Positions 1 to 12,632 of a stretch of 64,000 nucleotides of DNA are shown here, piece by piece; within the stretch, counting starts at the first letter, position 1; each line of letters starts with the position of its first letter. The translations under genes and the position numbers were made by a program. Location: the NCBI RefSeq assembly GCF_030272615.1, contig NC_081413.1:188196669-188260668 (forward strand). Direction: 5' to 3'. Source of the DNA: Cryptomeria japonica (Eukaryota; Streptophyta; Pinopsida; Cupressales; Cupressaceae). Under the pieces are notes generated by a model. That model ran no database searches, had not been told where the DNA came from, and saw only the letters and a program-made list of their open reading frames with translations.

Positions 1-3000
1 CAGGTGAGCTCACATGAAAATTTATAGTTGAACTGCTGATTGTAGGAGTGAAACTCAATAGATGTAATAGATTAATTGAGTCAACTGATTGAGAAAAAGC
101 TGATTGAAGGAAGAAAAAGAATGATTGGTGGAAATAAAGAAGATGACGAAGAAAGCTTAATTTAGAAAAAGCTAACTAAAAAATTGAAATAGAGGTTGAA
201 GAGAAAAATGATTTAATTAATTAATCGATTTAATTAAATAATTTAGCATGTGCTTGCATTTAGATTTAGATTATCAATTTAATCTTTGCGTGATATTTGT
301 TCAAATAATTGAATTCATTTTAATTCAATTTAGCATTTGAATATATTTAGAACTGGACTTTGATTTTTTATTTGGTTTTATGAAACATGCACATGTAATT
401 GAATTTGGAAGAAATTAGAAGAATATGAAATTAAATGAAATTAGAATTTGGGGGAGTTGGAAATGGAAGAATTAATTAGTTAATTAAATAATTAAAAGAA
501 ACTGTTTAATTATTTAGAAATGGACTTTAATCAAATAATAAAGATTATTTAAATTAAAGGATTAAATCACAATTAATTAAATAATTAATATTTGGAAGAG
601 GGTTGAATAATTAGATTATTAGAGAGATAGAAATTGAATAATTAGTAATTTATTTAAATAATAAAGATTATTTAAATTGGGGAATTAATCGCAATTAATT
701 AAATAACAAATCTTTAATTAACATTAAGAAAATGGTTAAAATGATTAAATGATGATAGAATAATTAGTAAGATTATGAGGAAATATGAAATAAAAGAATA
801 AGATTAATTAACTTAATTAAATAATTAAAGAATTATTTAATCAATTAGAGGAATAATTAGTACATGATCAATGAGGCATTTTTAGGTGTCTACATTCGCC
901 CCTCTTTTAGACAATGTCGAAATGACATTGTTTCAAAGAAAATAAAAAATTATGCCCCAGTATGCCCCGGTGATACTTAGGGTGTAATGCCCCCTCGAGA
1001 GATTGTTTGTGCATTAAAGACATGAATGATCTCTCGAAAAAAAGAAGAATGTGAGATGAAAGATAGAAGAATGGTTAGTTGATTAGAGATAGAGAGAGGT
1101 GATATGTGTTAGAGTATTCAGGTACATTACATATTTTTGTGAATGTTGAGCTCTCTCTTTTTTAGCATATTCTCTGTGTTTTGTATGTTCTTCAGATTTT
1201 GCTTCATTGCTTCTCCTTGTAACAGGTTATTCGGCTTGCAGAAGATCTTCAGGCTCCTATGGTGTTGTATTTTCTCAACTCCTATAATATGAAGATGATA
1301 TTGCGATAGAATATGAGAGAATGAACCTTAGAATGAAATAGAACAATGTTAGATGATAGAAAATGATTTAGAAAGAGATGACGAGAAAAGTATCAACAAA
1401 CTAGCAATATGTGTAAAATTCATCTTTAAAGAAAGTAATAATCAATTAGAAACAAGGGAAATCACGAATCCCTATCCTAATCAGAATTTAACAAACAATA
1501 CAATGAAATAACACAACCAAGCAAATAGGAATTAAAATAATCAAATCAAATCAACTCTCTATCCCAAGATCGCGTATTGCTTCCATTGCTATTCTCCTCT
1601 CTGTGGTATGATCGCTTTCAGATATTGCATTGGTCACCTACAAGTGACACAAAGATTTGAAATTCGTGATTATTGAAAATGGATATTGGATGCTCAATTT
1701 ATAGAAAATTGGAGAAGATTGATTGAAAGGTGGAACAGATTGATCAAGAGGTGGAGCTCAGGTGAGCTCACATGAAAATTGATAGTTGAACTGCTGATTG
1801 TAGGAGTGAAACTCAATAGATGGAATAAATTAATTGAGTCAACTGGTTGAAGCAAGAAAAAGAATGATTGGTGGAAATAAGGAAGATGACAAAGAAAGCT
1901 TAATTTAGAAAAAGCTAACTAAAAGATGGAAAAGGAGGTTGAAGAGAAAAAAATTAATTAATTTAGCATGTGCTTGCATTTAGATTTAGATTATCAATTT
2001 AATCTTTGCATGATATTTTTTTAAATAATTGAATTCATTTTAATTCAATTTAGCATTTGAATATATTTAGAACTTGACTTTGATTTTTAATTTGGTTTTT
2101 GAAACCATGCACATGTAATTGAATTTGGAAGAAATTAGAAAAATATGAAATTAAATGAAATTAGAATTTGGGGGATTTGGAAATGGAAGAATTAATTAGT
2201 TAATTAAATAATTTAAAGAAACTATTTAATTATTTAGAAATGGACTTTAATCAAATAATAAAGATTATTTAAATTAAAGGATTAAATCATAATTAATTAA
2301 ATAATTAATATTTGGAAGAGGGTTGAATAATTAGATGATTAGAGAGATAGAAATTGAATAATTAGTAATTTATTTAAATAATAAAGATTATTTAAATTGG
2401 GGAATTAATCAGAATTAATTAAATAACAAATATTTAATTAACATTTAGAAAATGGTTAAAATGATTAAATGATGATAGAATAATTAGTAAGATTATGAGG
2501 AAATATGAAATAGAAGAATAAGTTTAATTAACTTAATTAAAGAATTAAAGAATTATTTAATGAACTAGAGGAATAATTAGTGCATGATCAATGAGACATT
2601 TTTAGGTGTCTACATTTGCCCCTCTTTGAGACAATGTCGGAATGACATTGTTTCAAAGAAAATAAAAAATTTGCCCCAATATGCCCCGGTGATACTTAGG
2701 GTGTAATGCCCCCTCGAGAGATTGTTTGTGCATTAAAGACATGAATCATCTCTCAAAAAAAAAAAGAATGTGAGATGAAAGATAGAAGAATGGTTAGTTG
2801 ATTAGAGATAGAGACAGATGAAATGAAAATGATATTTAGATAGAATATGAGAGAATGAACCTTAGAACGAAATAGAACAATGTTAGATGATAGAAAATGA
2901 TTTAGAAAGAGATGACGAGAAAAGAATCAACAAACTAGCAATATGTGTAAAATTCATCTTTAAAGAAAGTAATAATCAATTAGAAACAAGGGAAATCACG

Positions 3001-6000
3001 AATCCCTATTCTTAATCAGAATTTAACAAACAATACGATGAAATAACACAATCAAGCAAATAGGAATTAAAATAATCAAATCAAATCAAAACTCCCTATC
3101 CAAAGATCGCGTATTGCTTCCATTGCTCTTCTCCTCTCTGTGGTATGATAGCTCTCAGATATTGCGCTAGTAACCTGCAAGTGACACAAAGATTGGAAGT
3201 TCGTGATTATTGAAAATGCAGATTGGATGCTCAATTTATAGAAAATTGGAGAAGATTGATTGAAAGGTGAAACAGATTGATCAAGAGTTGGAACTCAAGT
3301 GAGCTCACATGAAAATTTATAGTTGAACTGCTGATTGTAGGAGTGAAACTCAATAGATGTAATAGATTAATTGAGTCAACTGATTGAGAAAAAGCTGATT
3401 GAAGGAAGAAAAAGAATGATTGGTGGAAATAAAGAAGATGACGAAGAAAGCTTAATTTAGAAAAAGCTAACTAAAAGATTGAAATAGAGGTTGAAGAGAA
3501 AAATGATTTAATTAATTAATTGATTTAATTAAATAATTTAGCATGTGCTTGCATTTAGATTTAGATTATCAATTTAATCTTTGCGTGATATTTGTTCAAA
3601 TAATTGAATTCATTTTAATTCAATTTAGCATTTGAATATATTTAGAACTTGACTTTGATTTTTAATTTGGTTTTTGAAATCATGCACATGTAATTGAATT
3701 TGGAAGAAATTAGAAGAATATGAAATTAAATGAAATTAGAATTTGAGGGAGTTGGAAATGGAAGAATTAATTAGTTAATTAAATAATTAAAAGAAACTGT
3801 TTAATTATTTAGAAATGGACTTTAATCAAATAATAAAGATTATTTAAATTAAAGGATTAAATCACAATTAATTAAATAATTAATAGTTGGAAGAGGGTTG
3901 AATAATTAGATGATTAGAGAGATAGAAATTGAATAATTAGTAATTTATTTAAATAATAAAGATAATTTAAATTGGGGAATTAATCGCAATTAATTAAATA
4001 ACAAATCTTTAATTAACATTTAGAAAATGGTTAAAATGTTTAAATGATGATAGAATAATTAGTAAGATTATGAGGAAATATGAAATAAAAGAATAAGATT
4101 AATTAACTTAATTAAATAATTAAAGAATTATTTAATCAATTAGAGGAATAATTAGTACATGATCAATGAGACATTTTTAGGTGTCTACATTCGCCCCTCT
4201 TTGAGACAATGTCGAAATGACATTGTTTCAAAGAAAATAAAAAATTATGCCCCAGTATGCCCCGGTGATACTTAGGGTGTAATGCCCCCTCGAGAGATTG
4301 TTTGTGCATTAAAGACATGAATGATCTCTCGAAAAAAAGAAGAATGTGAGATGAAAGATAGAAGAATGGTTAGTTGATTAGAGATAGAGACAGGTGATAT
4401 GTGTTAGAGTATTCGGTTACATTACATATTTTTGTGAATATTGAGCTCTCTCTTTTTGAGCATATTCTCTGTGTTTTGTATGTTCTTCAGATTTTGCTTC
4501 ATTGCTTCTCCTTGTAACAAGTTATTCGGCTTGCAGAAGATCTTCAGGCTCCTGTGGTGTTGTATTTTCTCAACTCCTATAATATGAAGATGATATTGCG
4601 ATAGAATATGAGAGAATGAACCTTAGAATGAAATAGAACAATGTTAGATGATAGAAAATGATTTAGAAAGAGATGACGAGAAAAGAATCAACAAACTAGC
4701 AATATGTGTAAAATTCATCTTTAAAGAAAGTAATAATCAATTAGAAACAAGGGAAATCACGAATCCCTATCCTAATAAGAATTTAACAAACAATACAATG
4801 AAATAACACAACCAAGCAAATAGGAATTAAAATAATCAAATCAAATCAACTCTCTATCCCAAGATCGCGTATTGCTTCCATTGCTCTTCTCCTCTCTGTG
4901 GTATGATCGCTTTCAGATATTGCGTTGGTCACCTACAAGTGACACAAAGATTCGAAATTCGTGATTATTGAAAATGGATATTGGATGCTCAATTTATAGA
5001 AAATTGGAGAAGATTGATTAAAAGGTGGAACAGATTGATCAAGAGGTGGAGCTCAGATGAGCTCACATGAAAATTGATAGTTGAACTGCTGATTGTAGGA
5101 GTGAAACTCAATAGATGGAATAAATTAATTGAGTCAACTGGTTGAAGCAAGAAAAAGAATGATTGGTGGAAATAAGGAAGATGACAAAGAAAGCTTAATT
5201 CAGAAAAAACTAACTAAAAGATGGAAAAAGAGGTTGAAGAGAAAAAAATTAATTAACTTAGCATGTGCCTGCATTTAGATTTAGATTATCAATTTAATCT
5301 TTGCATGATATTTATTCAAATAATTGAATTCATTTTAATTCAATTTAGCATTTGAATATATTTAGAACTTGACTTTGATTTTTAATTTGGTTTTTGAAAC
5401 CATGCACATGTAATTGAATTTGGAAGAAATTAGAAAAATATGAAATTAAATGAAATTAGAATTTGGGGGATTTGGAAATGGAAGAATTAATTAGTTAATT
5501 AAATAATTTAAAGAAACTATTTAATTATTTAGAAATGGACTTTAATCAAATAATAAAGATTATTTAAATTAAAGGATTAAATCACAATTAATTAAATAAT
5601 TAATATTTGGAAGAGGGTTGAATAATTAGATGATTAGAGAGATAGAAATTGAATAATTAGTAATTTATTTAAATAATAAAGATTATTTAAATTGGGGAAT
5701 TAATCAGAATTAATTAAATAACAAATATTTAATTAACATTTAGAAAATGGTTAAAATGATTAAATGATGATAGAATAATTAGTAAGATTATGAGGAAATA
5801 TGAAATAGAATAATAAGATTAATTAACATAATTAAAGAATTAAAGAATTATGTAATCAATTAGAGGAATAATTAGTACATGATGAATTAGACATTTTGAG
5901 GTGTCTACATTTGCCCCTCTTTGAGACAATGTTGGAATGACATTGTTTCAAAGAAAATAAAACTATTTGCCCCAGTATGCCCCGGTGATACTTACGGTGT

Positions 6001-6240
6001 AATGCCCCCTCGAGAGATTGTTTGTGCATTAAAGACATGAATGATCTCTCCAAAAAAAGAAGAATGTGAGATGAAAGATAGAAGAATGGTTAGTTGATTA
6101 GAGATAGAGATTGGTGATATGAAGATGATATTTAGATAAAATATGAGAGAATGAACCTTAAAATCAAAATGAGACAATGTTAGATGATAGAAAATGATTT
6201 AGAAAGAGATGTCTAGAAAAGAATCAACAAAGTAGCAATA
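1..6240 (-). repeat. Tandem LTR-spacer array (higher-order repeat) at the 3' end of element T1
   Basis: Four LTR copies of one family lie head to tail: 1-894 (cut by the window edge), 1407-2614, 2941-4189 and 4702-5909. Each ends in GTGTCTACA followed by the complement of a polypurine tract (cccctctttgag). Two spacer kinds alternate: spacer A of 512 bp (895-1406, 4190-4701) and spacer B of about 326 bp (2615-2940, 5910 onward). Spacer A has an extra block of roughly 185 bp that begins near gtgatatgtgttag. LTR ends at 894, 2614, 4189 and 5909 give steps of 1720, 1575 and 1720 bp, so the dimer period is exactly 3295 bp twice. The array copies lack the first few bases of the LTR (TGT) and join the spacer at the same point (gcaata|tgtg), so the array grew by duplication and not by separate insertions. 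Confidence 0.9.
5910..5925 (-). other. Polypurine tract of T1 (3' end of the internal region)
   Basis: Immediately next to the 3' LTR boundary at 5909, the minus strand reads a purine run ending in AGAGGGGCAA. The same tract adjoins the LTR ends at 894, 2614 and 4189. This is the expected primer site for plus-strand DNA synthesis. Confidence 0.7.
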
Positions 6241-8301
6241 AGCAAATGAGATGAAAATGAAATTGAATGAATCACGAACCTGTGTCATTATTTATTGTGC
6301 AATATATATTCATCATTGAGCCTTATTATTGAACAATGGAGTTTAACACATCAGGGTATAGGGAACCAAGATGTAAAGATATCTCATTGAAGAAACAAAC
6401 ACGTAGCAAACAAGCAACAAACAAAGAAAAAGATAATGCCCATCATGGCTCCTCTAGTCACTTGTGGACATCCTTGAGTAGCATAGGAACAATATATGTT
6501 GCCAAATGATAAAAGATAAAGACTGACCCGGACAAAATTCGGCAACTATACTGACCGTGTGCCTTCCTTCTCAGTTGCTTGATATGATGGTTGATAATGT
6601 CTGATCTCAGAAAGTTGCGGACCCCATTTAAGACTGACTTGTCTGATTTCGAGTGTATCCTCTTTTGTTTAAGACAAGATAATGATCACTTGATATGGAT
6701 ATGATATGATTGATAAGACAGTTTGATCAGTGGATTGCAGATGTTTGACTGGATAGTTGTATCCTTTGTTAACTTCGTGCGAAGTGTTTGTTGGATATCT
6801 GCTAGGGTATTTGTTTCTCACAAGACATTTTATTGCAAGTTTTTTTGATTGATTGATTTTTGATTTTTAGTTCTTTTTTCCAAGAGCTTTTTCGATGTTT
6901 TTGGATTATGTAGATCGATATTTGAATTTTTTTTATTGATTTTTTTCAAGACATTAAATGGATGTTTTTGGTTGATTTTTCTGGACATTATATGGATGTT
7001 TTTGGTATTTTTTGGTTTTTTCAGTGTTTTTGAATTTTGTTTTTTTAATTGTTTTTTGGGATTTTTCGAGGGACGTTATCTGATTTTTAGGATTGTTTCA
7101 TGACTTTATATGATTTTTTGGATTTTTTAAGGACTTTATATGATTTTTTTGGATTTTTTTTAGTTATGCCCCCAGTGTGCAGACTTGTATGACATGATGA
7201 TCTACAGAATGTATGTGGAGACAAATGAATTTTCGACATGACCTATGTGAATGCAATATGCAGAATGAAGATGAATTTCCTATTCGAACAAGGTTGACTG
7301 TGTTTGTTTTTGCATTTGTAATACATCAATTAAAATGGAGGAGCAAAACATCTCATAGATAAGCAGTCAATCGATCTCTAAGGTCCCTAGGAACATTCAT
7401 CTCAACACACTTAGTGACTAGGATTTACAAATGGAGATGCAGAAAACTTCCCCATTGGTTCTTGAAACTTTGATCTTCTTTTGCCCATGTGTGTGTAGAT
7501 GAGTTAATTCCTACCCTTGTGTTCACTAAAAATCCTTGGCATCCTATATGACTAGCTACATGGATTATTCTAACTTCAAAAGCATCCCGAATAGAGCCTC
7601 GCTGCCAGCAAGCCTTGACAGCTTTAACGAGGTTATAGACTGCAATTCCTCAAATATTGCTCCATTGCCAGTAGGTGTTCATAGCCCTAATGGAGTTACT
7701 TGCATGTTCCCATAGTCAAGCTTTTTATCGTACTTGTATACATGATATTTTAATTATATATCATTTCTCTTTTGCCTTGAGATGAATTTGGCATAGCTCT
7801 TTTTCTTTTTCTTTTCTTGCCTTGACTTGTAAGTAATGAAACCTACTTGGGTGTGACAATTACAACGGCGCTAAAGCAGAATTTTAGATTTTTCACTAGT
7901 CATATGATCAACTAGGTGTCTCCAGTAAATTAGAGATTTATTGTGTTTGAGATATAGCAATTGATAGATTTTGGGTTAACAAGTCTCAAATAGTGAAATT
8001 GCTACCCGACCATAAGTAAAGTGTTGTCACAAGGTAATGTTGAAAATGAATGACCTTAGGACCTCAAAGATTTCATGTCCGAATATCTAAGAAAGGAGGC
8101 GACCCTTGTTTCTCTTAAATGCAAACAAATGATAAATTTGGACAATTGCCTTGTTTTATTGGTGCTACTATATGAAAATGCAGAAAATTTTGAGAATGTG
8201 ATGCATTTTTATTTTTATTTTTAAAAGGAAACTATATGTAATGCAATGCTTTGAATAATATGATATGCAATGTGAAAAGTAAAACCTAAACTACATAGCC
8301 C
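6241..8301 (-). other. Non-coding 3' internal region of T1
   Basis: No coding signal found. Position 6240 is where native internal sequence departs from the array junction. A very T-rich stretch at about 6840-7165 repeats words such as gatttttggat and tatatgatttttt. No second copy of this block was noticed in the window. Confidence 0.5.
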
Positions 8302-10146
8302 TTAGGTATAATATTTGTGTAGGTAGTTCATTGGTCTTTGTTTAAAGAGTTGGATAAAGATGTGTTTTCTAATAGGATATAAGGACTCAGGTAAGTGTAT
8401 ATGTTTAGTATCTCCAATGTTGATTCTATTAGTTTTTGGATTTTGTGGATCATCAGATGGAAATCCAGCTCTAGAACCCATGAATTCAACTATAGCCTTA
8501 TGATTTTCAATGCAATCCAACTGTGGTAGATCCTCTTGCCCCCAGTCTTTCAAGTGTGGATATGTGAGACAAATTGGTTACAAAGTTATGACATAAGTGG
8601 GTGTTATGCTAGTTTTTATTGATGCACTTGAAAAGTATGATGAAGCCAACCAGGTGTTGATCTCATTAGTAGGTGTTATGCTTGTTTTTGTCACCACTTT
8701 GGCATTTGATGATGGCACACATAAAATTGTTGACAAGTTGCTCTGTGTAGTATGATCTGGATTGGTGATTTCATTGATAAGGGGTTCATGAACAACTTGT
8801 GTAGAGGGATTGGGATCACGAGGAGAAATGGTAAGTTCATTTGAGAGGAAATGTTATCAAGAACATGGAGGATTATGACATGGAGATGAAGGGATGGAGG
8901 GATCTTGATCAAGATTTAGAGAAATAATGGGATCTTGTTTAGGACATGAAGGTAAAGGTATGATTTGATCTTGGTTTGTAAAGGGATTATTAGGGAGGAT
9001 GGAAGGGATGTCTTGATCTTGCTTAGGAGTTGGATGTTGGGTGGGACTTGAAATGAAACTTTGTTCTTGAGATGGAAGGGTTTGGTTATGAATGGAATAG
9101 AAAAGGGCGAGGGGATCATCATAAGATTCTTGGTCGGTGGGATCTTGATCAAAAATTGGATAGGATGGAAGTGGTTGTTCTTGATCTTTATTTGTTTCAA
9201 GACTCATTTCTTCTGATTTTGGATCATCCTCTTGACACGAGGAAGGAGTTTGAAAATGCATGGGAGATTATTGGAATGTTTCAACATTTTGGCCTGATGA
9301 AGAAGGATTTTGAATGAGATTCTTTGAATCATGACTTGGATTAGATTGGTTATGTACGATGGATAACCCTTGGGAGGTTGTGTTATTAGATACAGATGGC
9401 ATGGATTGGTTTTGTGTGACTTCAGGGGATAATGAAATGGTGGATAGATATGGTTGATTTGGGCTTTGGTTGAAAGAGATTTGATTTTGGGTGAAAGATG
9501 TTTGATTTTGGGTGAAAGTTGTTTGATTTTGGTTAAATGAATTTTGATTTGGACTTTGGTTGAAAGGGGTTTGATTTTTCTTGAAAGAGGTTTGAATGTT
9601 GGGTTGATGTGAAATTTGATTTGGACTTTGGTTGAAAGGTATTTGATTTTGGGTGAAAGATGTTTGATTTTGGGTGAAAGTTGTTTGATTTTGGTTAAAT
9701 GAATTTTAATTTGGATTTTGGTTGAAAGGGGTTTGATTTTTCTTGAAAGAGGTTTGAATGTTGGGTTGGTGTGAATTTTGATTTGGACTTTGGTTGAAAG
9801 GGATTTGATTTTGGTTGAACGAGGTTTGAATGTTGGGTTGATATGAATTTTGATTTAGAATTTGGTTGAATGGGGTTTGATTTTGGTTGAACAAGGTTTT
9901 AATGTTGGGTTGATATGATTGGTATGATTGATGTAGTGGGTTGAAAGAAAAAGAAGGTTTACATGACTCTAATTTTGGTTGAACTGAGGTAGGAACGATT
10001 TTGTTGAAGAATGAAGGTTGGCATGTTTGAATGGTCTCACAAGAATAAGAATGTTGGTCTAATATTGATTCCCTCGTGGCCATCACTTCTCTCATTATGT
10101 TTTCTAACCAGCCCCTATGGTTGTCAAGACTAGCCATGTCTGTCAC
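8302..10146 (-). pseudogene. T1 long Asn/Gln/Pro/Ser-rich ORF of unknown function, interrupted by stops
   Basis: One minus-strand frame stays open from an ATG at 10146 to 8302 (about 615 codons) apart from a few stops. These include TAA at about 9706 and 9270, and TGA near 8857 at the end of the low-complexity part. At 9706 the stop sits in a repeat whose sister copies read CAA, so it is a CAA to TAA change. The N-terminus (MTDMASLDNHRGWLENIMRE) is not repetitive and could form a helix. It is followed by repeats of phrases like FNQNQTPFNQ, then an acidic, Pro/Gln-rich section, then a more ordinary C-terminal part after 8553 beginning LKDWGQEDLPQLD. It occupies the place where gag-pol would be. 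I do not recognise the family. The composition resembles prion-like low-complexity proteins, but no function follows from that. Confidence 0.6.
9440..9905 (-). repeat. In-frame tandem repeats coding Asn/Gln-rich peptide
   Basis: Degenerate tandem copies of phrases such as tttggttgaaaggggtttgatttt (fragments) run through the ORF above in multiples of three. They give repeated FNQNQ, PNIQTSF and TQNQTSF peptides on the minus strand. A roughly 190-bp block is itself repeated (about 9465-9600 and 9650-9790). Confidence 0.7.
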
Positions 10147-10599
10147 TTGTTGTTACAAAGTTTTGATTTGTTGAGCTAATATTTCTATGGATGGCGATGG
10201 AATAGGAATGGAAGGGATGAATCCTCCACCTTCCCTACGAAATGTATAATTATAATCCACGATGTTTGCTTGTTTGGTTTGGACCTAGGATCACAAAATG
10301 TAAGATATTTTTTTCCATTTCTCTTAATGTGACAATGTTTGATTGAACTTGACCAACTTGTTTGAGTTGAGGTTGAGTTTGACTGATCCTCTGATTGTGT
10401 TTTGGACATTTGGGGTATGAATTTCTAAGATGATTATGCAAATGATGATGAACTAAGATAGACGTATATGAGGTCTAGACAAGGACGTATATGAGGATGA
10501 TAATGAGGACTATATAAAAGACTGCCTAGGGTCACAAGTATGTAAGGACTTTTGAGTTTTGGTTTCAAAATGGACTTTGTTTTTTGTAACTTCATGTGT

Positions 10600-11330
10600 G
10601 GGACAATGTTTTATAGTTTTCCAAATCTGAGAACAAATGCTTGGAGGTATGTATACCTGACTGACTCAATTTTCATACAATCTCAGAAAATTCAGAGATA
10701 CATGGGATAGGGCCTGAAATAGCCCAAGGGACTCACTCAATACTGGTCTATCACAATGATACATAAAAAAGAACGGAATACAATCTTAGGGTGGAAAGTG
10801 GACACCATTCAATGAGGCCCCCGTAGCAAAATACCAAAACAAGATGAATAGATAGAGAGTCTGGCAGCATTGGCTCCACTCCACGGCACACACTTCTCGG
10901 GCATACCAATCTCTCTTACCCCAAAGATCTGAAGATCTTATTACTGAGGGATTTCTGTCTCATAATGTAAGGTACATGAGGGGTATCTATGGGGTACAAT
11001 CCGCACTCACAGAATCACTGAATGTAGGATTTTTGGCAACTAAATTGGTGTGTAATATTAGGTTTCGAGGGGTCCCGATCCAATGATGGATTCTCAGAGC
11101 AAGCCACTTAAGACTTTAGTTGAGCTTATTGGTGCAGGGAAGGCCCCCACATACGTCGAATTCACTCAACACTCTAGCCGCCTGACCAGTATATTTATAT
11201 AGCGGCTTGAAAAACCTGCTCGAGAGTACGCTGGAAGAGATGACATCCCCAACGCATCCCAATTTGAAGTACCTCTGTGGGGTGATGAAATCCCCAGTCA
11301 AAGATACCCCTCACTACATAGAATAAAATA
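10600..11330 (-). repeat. Conserved leader block of the T1/T3 family
   Basis: This stretch matches 18730-19260 in T3 over several hundred bases. Shared landmarks in order are the aacaaaatacc/caagatg start, cacttctc..gcatac, ttttggcaa/ttttggtaa, gtcgaattcactca, tatttatatag and ggggtgatgaaatcccc. It lies between the PBS-proximal ORF and the main ORF. Conservation between otherwise diverged elements suggests a constrained leader function, or simply shared ancestry. Confidence 0.7.
11116..11301 (-). CDS. Small leader ORF 2 of T1 (FITPQRY ORF)
   Basis: A 61-codon ORF starts MTGDFITPQRYFKLGCVGDV and contains FFKPLYKYTGQAARVLSEFD. The T3 copy at 19234-19049 has the same length, with conserved GDFITPQRY, FFKPLYKY and VLSEFD. 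Differences between the copies include conservative replacements (V/I, K/E). It sits downstream of leader ORF 1 and upstream of the gag position, on the element's sense strand. I know of no family for it. It could be a real small protein or a conserved RNA structure that happens to be open. Confidence 0.4.
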   Translation of the reverse strand: MTGDFITPQRYFKLGCVGDVISSSVLSSRFFKPLYKYTGQAARVLSEFDVCGGLPCTNKLN

Positions 11331-11504
11331 AAATTTGGATGTCATTGTCACCTTCCTCCTTTCTCCCAAGACCCCGAAGGCAGGTGGAAAGTCAATTAGT
11401 GCAATAGTAGGTCTACCCCATATACAATAAAAAGTTCTTTACCTTAAGAAAAAGAAAAATGATTTAATCTAATGCAGCCTGATTCACATTCATTTTATAG
11501 CCCA

Positions 11505-11815
11505 AATTTAGGTGTTAGATATGCATGTGCATGTCTATTTTAAACACCAAATCCAAAAATGAAGGCATACATGCCAATTTTAACCATTTGTTGATTTTAA
11601 GCACCAAAAACCAAGTGTGAGATACATGCATGTCAATTTTAGCCCATGTTCATTTTAAGCACCAACAATGAAGTGTGAGATTATCCATGCATGTCCATTT
11701 TAACTATTGTTGATTTTAAGCACCAAAAATGAAGTGTAAAGTTATCCATGCATGTCCATTTTAACTGTTGTTGATTTTAAGCACCAAAAATGAAGTGTAA
11801 AGTGTGCATGCAAAA
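11505..11815. repeat. 61-bp tandem repeats in the T1 leader
   Basis: Four to five copies of a unit of about 61 bp contain caccaaaaatgaagtgt, ccatgcatgtccatttta and ttgttgattttaag. The last copies are nearly identical. T3 has only about one copy at the equivalent place (19437-19520), so the repeat expanded in T1. Confidence 0.8.
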
Positions 11816-11925
11816 ATACTAATCTAATCCTCTCTGCAAATCCGTCGCAGGCTGTAAACAGAAGGTTAGTAGTAAAATCCAAACAACAAAAAACAAAAAC
11901 TCAAAATTTGACAAAAACTAATGCG

Positions 11926-12062
11926 TAATCCTACCTGCATGAATGCGTGATACTTACAGACCAAATGCGTGAATCTAACAGAGCGAATGCATAAATCTAA
12001 CAGACCGAATGTGTGATGATATTTGGTCAATTGCGTAGCACTAATAGGTCGATTGCATGACA
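11926..12062 (-). repeat. T1 dispersed-word array, distal part (TCACGCATT-type)
   Basis: About seven copies of atgcgtga or close variants (minus strand TCACGCAT) occur every 20-30 bp, with different sequence between them. The same word returns at 12486-12632, on the other side of leader ORF 1. Confidence 0.75.
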
Positions 12063-12109
12063 GAAGGTAAACAACAACAAAAGTTAAAAAATAAAAAAAT
12101 AAAAGAAAA

Positions 12110-12364
12110 CTAAACCCGATCAGGAACCTGCAAAACCAATTGTGAAGCCCTAGCCAAATCCCTCATCATCCATTCAATATTGATTAGATCATATTTATTT
12201 TGATAAGAAAGAACTAAGCTATTATATCTATCAAAGGCCAGTTGTTCCTCCGAATCCTGTATCAATTTTTCTGCCTGGAGAACCTTTTGATAGAGCTTGG
12301 CTTCTCTTCTTTGTTGTTTCATCCTTCTTGCACCTGAAATCCTGAATTGTACTTTTCTTGCCAT
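12110..12364 (-). CDS. Small leader ORF 1 of T1 (MARKV ORF)
   Basis: An 84-codon ORF lies about 370 bp downstream of the PBS on the element's sense strand. It begins MARKVQFRISGARRMKQQRR, very basic, followed by a probable amphipathic helix (AKLYQKVLQAEKLIQDSEEQ) and ends in QVPDRV. T3 has a decayed relative starting at 19977 with MARRVKFRIS and, after stops, KLLQAE at the matching position. The TCACGCATT word arrays flank it on both sides. The family is unknown. A small basic coiled-coil protein or RNA-binding peptide is possible. It is not gag, protease or any pol domain. Confidence 0.5.
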   Translation of the reverse strand: MARKVQFRISGARRMKQQRREAKLYQKVLQAEKLIQDSEEQLAFDRYNSLVLSYQNKYDLINIEWMMRDLARASQLVLQVPDRV

Positions 12365-12485
12365 AAACTGTATTAATCAAATCATAAAATAAAAAGAAAT
12401 TTGATCTCGGATTAATCAAATTTAAGACAAAATTATATAGAACAAATAACAAACAGAAGAAAAAATTAAACAACAAAGCTTCCTG

Positions 12486-12632
12486 TGAATGCGTGATTCG
12501 GAAAGGGCGATTGCGCGATCTGGACAGGGTGATTGCGTGACCCTATCAGAATGAATGCGTGACCCTGAAGGGTCGAATGTGTGATGTTGTCTATGCGATT
12601 GCATGACGATGAATGCTCGATTGCGTGACGGA
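12486..12632 (-). repeat. T1 dispersed-word array, PBS-proximal part
   Basis: About eight copies of a(a/t)tgcgtga or near variants are scattered every 15-25 bp between the PBS and leader ORF 1. Words are conserved while intervening sequence is not. Confidence 0.75.

Noticed and set aside
1-6240. CRISPR-like array
   Set aside because: Repeat units exceed 1.5 kb with LTR ends in plant DNA; not a CRISPR structure.
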